A DNA stretch of 27,500 nucleotides from Prorocentrum cordatum (GCA_963575745.1 CAUYUJ010015842.1:253530-281029); one strand, 5' to 3'. Counted from the first letter of the stretch, positions 22,201 to 27,476 are shown. Notes: generated by a model not told the origin, from the letters alone. Numbers and translations: made by a program.

Positions 22201-23667
22201 AAAACACACGCTTCCGCGCGTGACCTGGGCAATCCTTCGAAATACCATGCGAACGCCATCGCATCCTCAGAACACTCGCGCGCGCATGTGTACATCATTC
22301 GAACGCCCTTGCGCGCGTGTGGGGGGGGGAGGGGCCCCTCTCAAATAACATCATGTGGGCCACTCGCGCGCGCCGGACGCACGCGCATGCCGAAATCGTT
22401 CCAGAACTTTCATCAACGACGCGTGGTCACCCTCATCGTCATCGGCGCGATCTGCATCGGAACCGTTCTTGGCCTTGCCGTCGTCATCGTCGTCGTCGCC
22501 ACCAGCGTCGCTACTAGCATCATCGTGTGTACCGTTGACGACGTCGCCATGACACCGCGCCCGCCCGTGTCACCGCCTCGCACTGAAATGCCAGCGCGTT
22601 AGCGCCACCGCGGCCGCGCGCGTGCTGAGCAACGGACGTGACAACTTCAAGTTCGGAAGAGCGAGCTGAACAACAAACTACGCACTACCAATGCATACGT
22701 AATCTACATATATATATATATGGTGCACAACATATTTTCGCCACATCGGTTACTCTACACGGATTGCGCAATATACGTTGCGCCACCTAGCCTGCTCAAC
22801 CTATATTGCACCTCGTAGGTTGCCCAACACAGATCGCGCAACATGGCATTCACAACATACATTGCGCAACATAGATTTAGCCAGACATAACACTCTTCTA
22901 AATCGCGCAACGTGTAGTATTGCACCACGTAGGTTGTACCGCATATACTGCACCAGATAGATTGTACATCGTACATTGCACCAAGCAGATTTCCCCACAT
23001 AAAACGCACAACGTGTCTAGAAGCACGCAGGTTCCACAACATATATTGCCCCACGCAGGTTTCACAACATGGCTTGCACCATGTATGTACAGATATTCAT
23101 ACAATGCACGTATGAGACTGACTCTCGTAGACGGCACCACACATACCAACAGAAGTTGCACAACATACATGTCACCACATAGGTTGCATCACATAGATTG
23201 CACCACCGATATTGCACCTCGTAGATTGAACCACATCCATTTCTAGAAACACACTGATTGGGGCCCACGCTGGGATACTCTTTGGAGGGGGGAGGAAATG
23301 TGAACATTGTGAATTCCAGCTCGCATAAACACAACCCACCAATGATCTCAGAAAGAGGCCGCCGAGACTATCCAGCCACAACTGCGCACACACAATTGTG
23401 CACCGCAGGCGATAATCAACAAACGAGGACTACGCCAACTAAAACCCACACGGGCAAAACAATGCATACTCGATGCTGCCTCGAAAAGTCAATATAATAC
23501 GCTTGCGCGCGCGAGTCATGACAATCATGCGCACTTTAGATCACGAGCGTGGGCATGCCACCTAAGTTTCCACATGAAACGCGAAAGAGAGCTTCCTTGC
23601 CGACTGGCAGTCTCTCCACGCTGCTCTTGTCACCCTTGGGTCCAGACATCTTCGCAGACATGTTCAT
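7078..23667 (-). CDS. Histone H4, five-exon gene with very large non-GT introns (whole locus)
   Basis: Histone H4 pairs with H3 in the nucleosome core. Five minus-strand exons (23649-23596, 19344-19274, 14781-14733, 13194-13118, 7153-7078) join in one frame into 108 residues plus stop; an in-frame ATG at 23667 would give 114. Usual H4 length is about 103. From the GGA of the tail to the C-terminus there are 90 residues, the same number as canonical residues 13-102, with no gap. Seen against canonical H4: K16N, H18Y, R19K, V60M, I66L, A69T, V70I, T82S, A83P, M84L, L97I, G102V. The first 18 residues are divergent and longer than the canonical tail. All exons end in AG and all downstream exons begin with G; no placement of any junction gives a GT donor. 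Introns are about 4.25, 4.49, 1.54 and 5.96 kb. Intact frame and core argue for a functional gene, but expression is not shown by sequence. Confidence 0.93.
7290..7570 (+). repeat. Tandem repeat unit A, about 150 bp x2
   Basis: Copies start near 7295 and 7448. Both contain GAGCTCCTCA, ACAGAACGCCAGG, TAGACCCCAG and CCATGAGCCCATTTTGGC. The tail ACCCATCTTGAGAGGACTGG (7419) recurs at 7804-7823 with one change, after unit B, so a further A copy seems interrupted by B. Confidence 0.85.
7567..7791 (+). repeat. Tandem repeat unit B, 113 bp x2, hairpin-rich
   Basis: GGCTCTGGACGCCCGAGTT starts at 7567 and 7680. Within each unit ACTCGGGT-type motifs face ACCCGAGT-type motifs around a central CCCGAAAAAGG, giving a strong potential hairpin. 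Confidence 0.9.
7844..8254 (+). CDS. Unassigned open frame, possible relic
   Basis: A 136-residue frame includes [19 protein letters not shown] and has a C-rich third position in its middle. I recognise no family. It lies antisense within H4 intron 4, and its end runs into poly-C and a family 1 element, so at most a fragment is real. Confidence 0.15.
   Translation: MPQRALLRMTQAGSQHPPQHKKRSARDQSEISLPPPSAGLPPDFAGGGGLVFLPPWMLEGMTLFGTPHVKVALERAARAGGALHGFHLSAVMPRNGPGPPRKSRAIAAGGRPPPPPPPTSNLMSGVSPYRGIFDEK
8212..8387. mobile_element. Family 1 short inverted-repeat element, copy 1 (best arms)
   Basis: The element begins GTCGGGCGTGTCCCCCTACA and ends in its inverse, with arms of about 40 bp (to CGACGAAAAATA). 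It is 176 bp. Inside the arms TCCCCCTACAGGGGGA is nearly self-complementary. The AT-rich centre has ATAGTCCCCGGACTAT. Flanks read CTTAT before and TTAAT after, with no certain target duplication. Confidence 0.9.
8388..8750. other. No gene seen
   Basis: The stretch is GC-rich with several GGCCTTCT/AGAAGGCC motifs in both orientations (8519-8655). No coding exon is recognised. Confidence 0.5.
8751..8885 (+). repeat. TA microsatellite and GTGAGT/GTGAGC array
   Basis: (TA)n at 8751-8779 is followed by hexamer-like GTGAGT, GCGAGC and GTGGGC units from 8788 to about 8880. Confidence 0.9.
9050..9177 (+). repeat. (CCT)n homopyrimidine tract
   Basis: The tract is an almost uninterrupted pyrimidine run, with near-perfect CCT from 9115 to 9176. 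Confidence 0.95.
9211..9255 (+). mobile_element. Family 1 element, solo left end
   Basis: GTCGGGCATGTCCTGCTACA and GGCGGACGTTTGAG match the left end of the family. No matching right end is found before the CCT tract, so the copy is truncated. Confidence 0.7.
9299..9912 (+). repeat. Long CCT/CTT homopyrimidine-rich region
   Basis: About 600 bp is dominated by CCTCCT, with a G-containing interlude at 9680-9757 made of CCTCCTGGGGC-type units. Reading frames across it are poly-Ser/Pro/Leu and not credible proteins. Confidence 0.9.
10056..10680 (+). repeat. 160-bp tandem repeat
   Basis: The start motif CTCCCGCCTGAGACTTCCTC (with variants) falls at 10057, 10290, 10450 and 10611. Spacing is 160-161 bp between the last three; the first gap is 233 because a 73-bp part is duplicated inside it. 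Each unit has CACAGACGAGGCTCCCGCC, TCAGGAGCC, ACACGGATGAGGATGACCCG and GCGGGCCCCATAGGGA. The final part changes to GCTCCCGCTCGAGACTTCC, the start motif of the units at 1967-3965. Confidence 0.9.
10685..11130 (+). repeat. GATGAT/GATGGT array with duplicated flanks
   Basis: The region consists of GATGATGAT and TGGTGATGATG repeats. A flanking block TTCTTGCGCAGGGTGTCCAG (10829) recurs as TTCCTGCGCGGGGGGTGTCC (11080). The antisense reading is His/Ile/Ser-rich and not a credible protein. Confidence 0.85.
11273..11727. repeat. GCATCGCCGAT minisatellite in an inverted-repeat frame
   Basis: GGTGTCGGAGAGTCGCTCCG and following bases (11273-11309) are inverted at 11663-11699. A direct relative starts at 11549. 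The flank CCATCTGCTCGGACCCCGTC (11370) recurs directly as CCATCTACTGCGACTCCATC (11698). The family 2 half element lies between. Confidence 0.75.
11427..11537 (-). mobile_element. Family 2 inverted-repeat element, half copy
   Basis: CGAAATTGGGTACGGAAACA starts the arm. The following sequence (CATTCTGAACAGCG, GAGACAGAAGG) aligns to the reverse complement of 6860 down to about 6748. The other arm is missing. Confidence 0.75.
11729..11866. mobile_element. Family 1 element with diverged ends
   Basis: TGGGCATGTCCTCCCACAGG opens it and CCTCCTGCAGGGGGACGCAT closes it. The middle has CAAACAATACTCAACCATGG and CATCGTACCCAGACTATGG, as in other copies. The outer GTCGG is changed. Confidence 0.7.
11867..12518. 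other. No recognised gene
   Basis: GC-rich sequence open in several frames; no family is recognised. This is the interior of H4 intron 4. Confidence 0.5.
12519..12632 (+). repeat. (GGA)n tract
   Basis: An almost pure GGA tract of about 110 bp. The following 12633-12995 is GC-rich and includes a poly-G run at 12769-12782, with no gene seen. Confidence 0.95.
12996..13063 (+). repeat. (CCT)n tract downstream of H4 exon 4
   Basis: CCT/CTCCTCC repeats lie within 60 bp of the exon 4 donor on the intron side. Confidence 0.9.
13118..13194 (-). CDS. Histone H4 exon 4
   Basis: The 77-nt exon encodes [13 protein letters not shown] then [12 protein letters not shown] and two bases of the next Arg codon (canonical residues 53-78, helix alpha-2). 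Changes from canonical are V60M, I66L, A69T and V70I, all conservative. The acceptor is CCTGAG|GAGACC and the donor CGCAG|GAAGCG, a GA donor. A coding-strand CT-rich tract (13221-13250) lies about 27 bp upstream of the exon and could act as the polypyrimidine tract. Reading through the donor gives a plausible-looking but non-H4 tail (KRRVRKS). Confidence 0.97.
13221..13680 (+). repeat. GA and TA microsatellite cluster
   Basis: GA tracts occur at 13223-13242, 13368-13380, 13523-13540 and 13649-13668, and TA at 13415-13434. AGAGATAAATA-like units fill 13325-13370. The first GA tract reads CT on the H4 coding strand just upstream of exon 4. Confidence 0.9.
14291..14388. repeat. TCATTTCTAATCGTGC triplication and hairpin
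   Basis: Three units of about 16-17 bp (TTCATTTCTAATCGTGC and variants) start near 14293, 14310 and 14326. TTTCTAATTGTTCT (14328-14341) is exactly inverted at 14375-14388, enclosing an inner GGCCCCCT/AGGGGG stem. The 61-bp structure could be a mini foldback element. Confidence 0.8.
14733..14781 (-). CDS. Histone H4 exon 3
   Basis: The 49-nt exon completes an Arg codon and encodes [16 protein letters not shown], identical to canonical residues 37-52 (loop 1 and start of helix alpha-2). The acceptor is CCAAG|GCTTGC and the donor ACGAG|GCAGCT. It is the smallest exon. A (GGA)n tract on the coding strand lies 16 bp upstream of the exon. The join to exon 4 gives LIYE-ETRG with no base gained or lost. 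Confidence 0.97.
14797..14835 (+). repeat. (CCT)n next to H4 exon 3
   Basis: A CCT run 16 bp upstream of exon 3 in the sense of the gene; it reads GGA on the coding strand. Confidence 0.95.
15121..15290 (+). repeat. Degenerate direct duplication of about 100 bp
   Basis: GCTGCGTGCTGCGAAACAGTCGCC at 15121 recurs with few changes at 15223; both are followed by ACGTT(T/C)GT and, later, CCTGG(A/G)AGG-like sequence. Between 15291 and 15930 I see no gene. Confidence 0.65.
15931..16131 (+). repeat. 100-bp tandem duplication
   Basis: Two copies with 100-bp spacing (GACGTACG at 15948 and 16048). Shared blocks are GAAGGAGAGA, GATGATGGAAGCGGAG... in short stretches, and GACAATGCCAGGAACGAGGA. They differ at a handful of sites. 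Confidence 0.9.
16141..16796. other. No recognised gene; short duplications
   Basis: GACAGCGACGGCAGCCT occurs at 16512 and 16533. A plus-strand stretch near 16660-16760 reads [10 protein letters not shown], with a CxxC pair, but I cannot assign it. Confidence 0.4.
16797..16859 (+). repeat. (CT)n microsatellite
   Basis: A CT tract of about 63 bp with three interruptions. Confidence 0.95.
17228..17382. mobile_element. Family 1 inverted-repeat element
   Basis: GTCGGGCATGTCCCCCTACA starts it and GGACATGCCCGAC ends it, giving 155 bp. The middle has CATACTCAAACATGAGCC and TCGTCCCCGGACTATTTTTC. No coding capacity. Confidence 0.9.
17383..18800. other. GC-rich, open in many frames, no recognised gene
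   Basis: Frames of about 190-260 residues are open on both strands at 17620-18526. This is expected from high GC; they are Arg/Pro/Ala-rich, with no domain I recognise. One short plus-strand stretch near 18290-18455 ([17 protein letters not shown]) looks slightly protein-like. Confidence 0.4.
18834..19250 (+). repeat. GT, TA and GTGTGC microsatellites beside H4 exon 2
   Basis: (GT)n at 18834-18850, TA/TATG at 18925-18975, then a tract of about 230 bp of GT and GCGTGT units (19020-19250) containing an internal near-duplication of about 80 bp (19047 and 19117 blocks, GCGCGCGTGTGTGTATAT). It ends 24 bp from the exon 2 donor. Confidence 0.95.
19274..19344 (-). CDS. Histone H4 exon 2
   Basis: The 71-nt exon encodes [13 protein letters not shown] then [10 protein letters not shown] and the first two bases of the next Arg codon, that is, H4 tail end and helix alpha-1 (canonical residues 13-36). 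K16 is Asn here and H18 is Tyr; K20 is kept. The acceptor is CGCGAG|GGCGGA and the donor CGCAG|GCTTTG. The six bases AGGCTT occur at both borders of the following intron, so the exact cut could slide, but no choice gives GT. On the coding strand a (CA)n-type tract of more than 200 bp lies just downstream of the donor. Confidence 0.95.
19731..19841 (+). CDS. Short open frame, unassigned
   Basis: A start-to-stop reading of 36 residues begins [20 protein letters not shown]. The charged composition looks more protein-like than its surroundings, but the length is short and no family is recognised. It is antisense in H4 intron 1. Confidence 0.15.
   Translation: MGEGKKGRDRRKAQLVDDEDQWPPLPLRPGPRRSAS
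20341..20435 (+). repeat. GGA/GGC purine-rich tract
   Basis: GAGGAGGCG units alternate with GGA runs. Confidence 0.9.
20660..20971 (+). CDS. Coiled-coil coding fragment, partial
   Basis: A plus-strand frame ends at TAG 20971. The portion from about 20720 reads [20 protein letters not shown], then [20 protein letters not shown] and [16 protein letters not shown]. It has heptad-like spacing of Ala/Leu, Glu/Lys/Arg-rich composition and strong G/C third positions, as in real coding sequence. The first 20 or so residues are Arg/Ser-rich and may not belong. I think it is the tail of a coiled-coil protein or a mobile-element ORF fragment; no catalytic domain is visible. It lies antisense to H4 within intron 1. 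Confidence 0.4.
   Translation: MRCRRHRGPRASAGRARSSSCAQQAVAAATRVTRAQAAFGKAQAQLLKLKFEVDECKAVLQEAATRLAQAERERAELFRSVAPPRQAGGTILAQPVPTPPPYP
20985..21625 (+). repeat. Diverged repeat of about 630 bp, copy 1
   Basis: It shares with 21998-22625, in order: GCGCGCATGCGCCACAAT, a GGGCAA(C/T)CCTTC block, TCGAACGCCC, CCCTCTCAAAT, GCATGCCGAAATCGTTCCA, ATCTGCATCGGAACCG, ACCGTTGACGACGTCGCCA and CACCGCGGCCGCG. A frame through the 3' part reads [18 protein letters not shown], membrane-like. Confidence 0.85.
21998..22625 (+). repeat. Diverged repeat of about 630 bp, copy 2
   Basis: Second copy of the 20985-21625 repeat, about 1 kb downstream in direct orientation. Its 3' frame reads [18 protein letters not shown] and stops at a TAG after PAR, where copy 1 stays open. 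The interval 21626-21997 is not repeated and shows no gene. Confidence 0.85.
22700..23240 (+). repeat. 14-bp satellite, array 2, preceded by (TA)n
   Basis: (TA)n at 22707-22721, then from about 22743 successive 14-mers such as TGCACCACGTAGGT, TGTACCGCATATAC, TGCACCAGATAGAT, TGTACATCGTACAT, TGCGCAACATAGAT. More than 25 units are recognisable with irregular insertions. It is the same family as 4668-4805 in the opposite orientation. Confidence 0.9.
23241..23595. other. 5' end of H4 intron 1; no feature
   Basis: I see no repeat or coding exon apart from a CGCGCGCGAG run near 23505. Confidence 0.5.
23596..23667 (-). CDS. Histone H4 exon 1 (divergent N-terminal tail)
   Basis: Reading from the ATG at 23649 gives [18 protein letters not shown], ending in AAG before a GA donor. 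Joined to exon 2 it yields [15 protein letters not shown], which matches the canonical LGKGGAKRHRKVLRD. The MSG start and the GK-GGA junction are H4-like; the middle of the tail is not. In-frame ATGs at 23667 and 23661 add MNMSAK. I prefer 23649 because MSG is the canonical H4 start, but the first ATG after the upstream AG at 23671-23672 is 23667. The coding-strand AG followed by GCCATG just upstream could be a spliced-leader or cis acceptor. This is the least certain exon because the tail is divergent and short. Confidence 0.75.
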
Positions 23668-24803
23668 GGCCTGCAAGATATCAGCACAGGGAACTGTAGG
23701 AGAAGATAAGGACACGAATCGGAATGCTGCATGTTTGAAGACGAAGGGGTGTGGTCAGCACTACACAGCGCGAACACGTCCAACTCGTTCAGGGGAGTGG
23801 CATGCAACCATGCTGCAGAAGTCTCATCGCCCAGTCCTCCCACAGACCGGTGCGCGAGCGTGGACTGGGTGTAACGATATGCGCCACTGCAGCGCATGAG
23901 ATCAGCAATTGCGCATCCGAATCGACAGGAAGAGGAGGCAGGGGAGGAAGAGGAGCATAGGCAGTGGGCAGCTGTGCGATACGCTGACATGGAAACTTTG
24001 AAATAGGAGGGGCTCTCTCTTTCGTTCATCCTGACGTCCGCCCACTCTTTCCCCCTTCCTTCCCCCTGAGGATTCGGTTCGCTTCTGCTTCCTACCTCGC
24101 CCACATTCTCCATGCTAAACCTCCGCCGCTTTCGCCCACGGCCCCCTGCTCCAGCGAGACACGTGGATGAAGGTGGGAACGGAGGACGAGGACAGACCAA
24201 GGACGCTGCCGCTGAAGGACGCTGCCGCTGCCGCCTTCGTGAACTTGGGCTGCTCCATGGCGCTGCGACGGCGCTGAACAAGCCTAGATGTCGACAACGG
24301 GCTGGGTCCCCAAGGGGGAACGCCGCGGCGGCGCTGCAACACTCGAACATTGATGCAGATCCACCCCCCTCTTCTTCCCTCCCCGATCCTCCTCTGATTG
24401 TTCGCTCCTGTCCCGGGAGGTGGCAAGGGGGCAGAACGAGGTGGATCTGCCGCTCCCCTCCTCGGATGAACCCCTTCTCACACGGCCGGCTGATCATCCC
24501 CAGCAGCTCTGACAAGAACCAGAATACGCAGGAATACACACGAGAGCACAAAGGTCTGCGCGGATCTTTCTTGGGTCGGTGATGGGCCTCTCTCCCTGGC
24601 GCGCGCGGGGCGCGCCGGGCTGTGCAGGCGCAGGCCCAAGACATCCGCGCGGACCTCCGGCGGTTTCGGTTTGCGCAGCTGCTTCTTCTTCGGCCTCTCT
24701 GGCGGGCCGAGCAACGTCGGGAAGGCCGACGTCGCGATGTGATGTTGCTCGGTGGCCCGGGTCTGAGGGCCAGTGCTGGGGAGGCACCCGCCACGTCACC
24801 CAC
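23664..24803 (-). CDS. Long unassigned minus-strand open frame
   Basis: A 379-residue frame is open, the longest frame in the window that is not simple-sequence. It is Arg/Ser/Pro-rich with no domain I recognise, and its TGA overlaps the H4 ATG at 23667 (ATGA). GC content and the lack of conserved motifs make chance openness likely. It overlaps the likely H4 promoter and leader region. Confidence 0.12.
   Translation of the reverse strand: MGDVAGASPALALRPGPPSNITSRRRPSRRCSARQRGRRRSSCANRNRRRSARMSWACACTARRAPRAPGREAHHRPKKDPRRPLCSRVYSCVFWFLSELLGMISRPCEKGFIRGGERQIHLVLPPCHLPGQERTIRGGSGREEEGGGSASMFECCSAAAAFPLGDPARCRHLGLFSAVAAPWSSPSSRRRQRQRPSAAASLVCPRPPFPPSSTCLAGAGGRGRKRRRFSMENVGEVGSRSEPNPQGEGRGKEWADVRMNERESPSYFKVSMSAYRTAAHCLCSSSSPASSSCRFGCAIADLMRCSGAYRYTQSTLAHRSVGGLGDETSAAWLHATPLNELDVFALCSADHTPSSSNMQHSDSCPYLLLQFPVLISCRP
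23668..23700 (-). promoter_or_regulatory. Possible acceptor (trans-splice or 5'UTR intron) upstream of H4 ATG
   Basis: On the coding strand a mixed-pyrimidine stretch ends in TATCTTGCAG followed by GCC and the ATG at 23667. Dinoflagellate mRNAs receive a 22-nt spliced leader at an AG, and this AG is the nearest one upstream of the first ATG. The position and AG|G context fit; usage is inference. Confidence 0.35.
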
Positions 24804-25029
24804 CAGAAGTCAGCCAGGCCCGGGGCGCCCCCAGCTTCTCGAGCCACCCTGGAGCTCCCGGGGCCCTCGAGGGCTTCATGGTGGGGGTGCCCTGGATGCC
24901 GTCAGCACCTCCCTAGGAAAGCCAGGGCCACCCTGCGCGAGGCGGGGATGCATCCATACCCACCGCCTGGGGCCACCGATGTCTTGGGACCCCAAGAGGC
25001 GATGCACATGAATAGATGTGTAGGCTTAG
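24804..25029. other. No recognised gene
   Basis: GC-rich, open in several frames, no family recognised. Confidence 0.4.
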
Positions 25030-25147
25030 GTCGGGCATGTCCTCCTACGGGCGGATCCTGGGGGAAACCTGAAAATAGTAAAACAATGCTAGAGACATGA
25101 GCAACACTAGTAGAAGCATCGTCCTCCTGTAGATGGACGTGCCAGAC
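25030..25147. mobile_element. Family 1 inverted-repeat element, short copy
   Basis: GTCGGGCATGTCCTCCTACG starts it and GGACGTGCCAGAC ends it (118 bp). The centre has AAAACAATGCTAGAGACATG and AGAAGCATCGTCCTCC. It lacks the CCGGACTAT block. Confidence 0.85.
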
Positions 25148-25648
25148 TGAAGTTTCGGCCCATGGGCCAAGGGGCGCCTGAGCACATCCGCGTCCACCGC
25201 CTGCCGGGGGTCCGAGACCGTCAGTTTCCTGGGCGGTGGGCGAGGATCACCTCCGGCCTGGAAGATGCCGATTGCGGCCCGTGTGTTGGCACCAACACCA
25301 ACACAGGCGCTGGCTTCCTCCAACAACTATACAAAGTGATGTCCCGCCACCCTGGGAGAGGATGCTGCATGTTTTGGTGCTGGTGGTCATGTCTCGGTCG
25401 CTTAGACAAGCTGGAACATTCGACCACCGTCCCTGGAGGCAACAGCCGATACTGGTGATGGTGGCCTCCTCTGATGTTAGGAACGCTGGGTGCCTCTCTG
25501 GCTTTCAAGATCGTTTGCTTTTCATTTCGGGGTATGCCGCTTCGTTTTTGGGATTATCGCTAGCGCCGTTTACGGTTCGCTTCCGTTTCTTACTGCGAGT
25601 CATTGCTTTGATATTTGGGACCTCCGTTGTTCGATTGGCTGGGGGCCG

Positions 25649-25650
<2 letters not shown>
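25148..25650. other. No recognised gene
   Basis: No repeat family or coding exon recognised. Confidence 0.4.
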
Positions 25651-25682
<32 letters not shown>

Positions 25683-25735
25683 CGCATATATATATGTATA
25701 TATATATATATATGTATACACATATTATGCATATA
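25651..25735 (+). repeat. (GA)n and (TA)n microsatellites
   Basis: GA at 25653-25679, then TATATATATG-type repeats at 25685-25735. Confidence 0.95.
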
Positions 25736-25787
25736 TCTTTATGAATAAAAGGGACGAGGAATCACGCCGCCAGCGCTTAAACATTCG

Positions 25788-25940
25788 GTCTGGCATGTCC
25801 TCCTACAAGCGGATTTTGGACGACAATGAAACATAGTCAACCAACGAATCAGACATAGTCGGAAGAGCACAACAAATCGTCCCTGGACTATGTTTGTACT
25901 GCTCTGGGAGATCCCTCTTGTAGAGAGGGACATGCCCGAC
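25788..25940. mobile_element. Family 1 inverted-repeat element
   Basis: GTCTGGCATGTCCTCCTACA starts it and GGGACATGCCCGAC ends it (153 bp). It contains CATAGTCAACCAACGAATCA and TCGTCCCTGGACTATGTTTG. No coding capacity. Confidence 0.9.
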
Positions 25941-26552
25941 TTCATTTCAGCATCACTCAAGCACCCCCACCCCGCCCGCGCGATGGCAGCACCCCCCGCT
26001 GGCTCTTCCCCACTGCGGAGTCCCCCCCCCGCGCGCGGCGCGGCCGCCCGGTGCGGACGCGCGCGCTCGGCACAGCTCGAGCCCGCGGGCGCTGCGGGGG
26101 AGCAGGCGGCGGCGTGCAGGCTTCAACGGAGAAGGGGGGAGAGGGAAGGGTGCAAGAGGTTGCCTGGTCGGCCAATGCGATCGGTGTATAGGCGCCCCAG
26201 TTTCTCGACCTGGCGTCCCAGCCCGCGAGGCGTTGGCGGATCGTTTTCTCGGCTCCTTGGCCGGCCAAGCGACGTGGTTTACACATCGAGCCGCTCCGAG
26301 AGCGGGGGGGCGGAAGTATAGCATGGTGGGCGTCAGCGAGTCGATTGCATGGGCATGACCGGAACGGACGAGGGGGCCCCTGTGCTTCGCTTCGCAATCT
26401 TAAGGCCCCCAGCGCCTCTTGGCGGGCTCCACGGCGGGGGCGGCGGAGCACAGAGTGCAACAGCCTGAGCAGATTCAGTAGCCACCACTGGCCCTACCAC
26501 CCACCCTTTTCCCTGCCCCCTCCATCATCGAGTGAGGGCGCCGTGCGAGAAC
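25941..26552. other. No recognised gene
   Basis: GC-rich, multiple overlapping open frames on both strands, none with a family signature. Confidence 0.5.
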
Positions 26553-26630
26553 AGGAGAACGAGGAGGAGGAGGAGGAGGAGGAGGAGGAGGATGAAGGAG
26601 GGGGGGGAAGAAGAGGAGTGGAGGAGTGGC
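26553..26630 (+). repeat. (GGA)n tract
   Basis: GGA run at 26558-26592 continuing into purine-rich sequence. Confidence 0.9.
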
Positions 26631-27476
26631 CAAAATGAACACGGGTTTCTCACCCGGGGTGGCGCGGCCTGTCGACCTGGCAGCCGTGAGCCTCTGTTGG
26701 CGGCTTCTTCGCCATGATGCCCCCGGCGTGCGCGTGAAAACGCGTGCGCGCGCCCTGCGCACCCCCAGAGATCCGACGTCGTGATCTTTTTCCATACGGG
26801 GCCCCCGGAAGTCTCTCGACCCATTCCCCACGACCGATGCCTCATCCTGCGTCGTTTCTTGACGGTCCCGAGGCCCGGTGAGGGCCCCTAAAGGCTGAAA
26901 ATTGTAAAAGACGTCCGTCTTGATTGAAGGGGCCCTTGGACACACGCAAATAACTACACACAAGTAAAATGATTCCCCATATTTTCTCGGTTGTTGTCTC
27001 CCCCCGACTTCCCATATTTTCCCATGCTTTCTGGGGAATCGACGATGAATTGTGTCTGTGTGTTTTTTCCCTCCTGTTCCTGTACAAGGCGTTCCTTTGC
27101 AAGCACATCGTCTTCGGCACCGCCTGATTCCGGGGTTTTGCCCCCTCCTGGCCTTGACGTGAGGGCCCTCCTTCTGCCCCCCCTTCTTTGTTACTTCAAG
27201 CTTCGCGCGGCCCGCTTAGCTTGGACCGGAAGTGGTGCGCTCTCGACCCACGAATCAACAAAAATGTTTTTGTCCCTCCTGATTGATTTTGTTCACTGCG
27301 TTGGCTCTCTGGGCCCGTCTGCAGGCGGGCGGCCCTGCGCGCCCGCCCGCAAGCGCGGCCCCGGCCCCCCCGGATGCGGCTGGGAGGCCCGCCCCGGGGC
27401 TCGCTCCCGGGGGGCGGCGGCGCGGGCGCCGAGCTTTCGCCCTGCCGCCCTCCCCCCGTGATGGGCCTCTTTTTTT
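26631..27476. other. No recognised gene
   Basis: No exon, RNA or repeat family recognised. GC-rich block at 27300-27450. Confidence 0.5.

Larger units (their letters stand above)
19345..23595 (-). other. H4 intron 1 (about 4.25 kb)
   Basis: The intron runs from donor AAG|GAAGCT to acceptor GAG|GGCGG on the minus strand. It contains a 14-bp satellite array, two diverged copies of a repeat of about 630 bp, a plus-strand coiled-coil coding fragment and a purine-rich tract. AGG is shared by both borders. Confidence 0.75.

Noticed and set aside
23664-23667. ATGA overlap between the 379-codon frame and the H4 start, resembling translational coupling
   Set aside because: The upstream frame has no recognisable protein and coupling is not expected in a spliced nuclear gene; chance is more likely.
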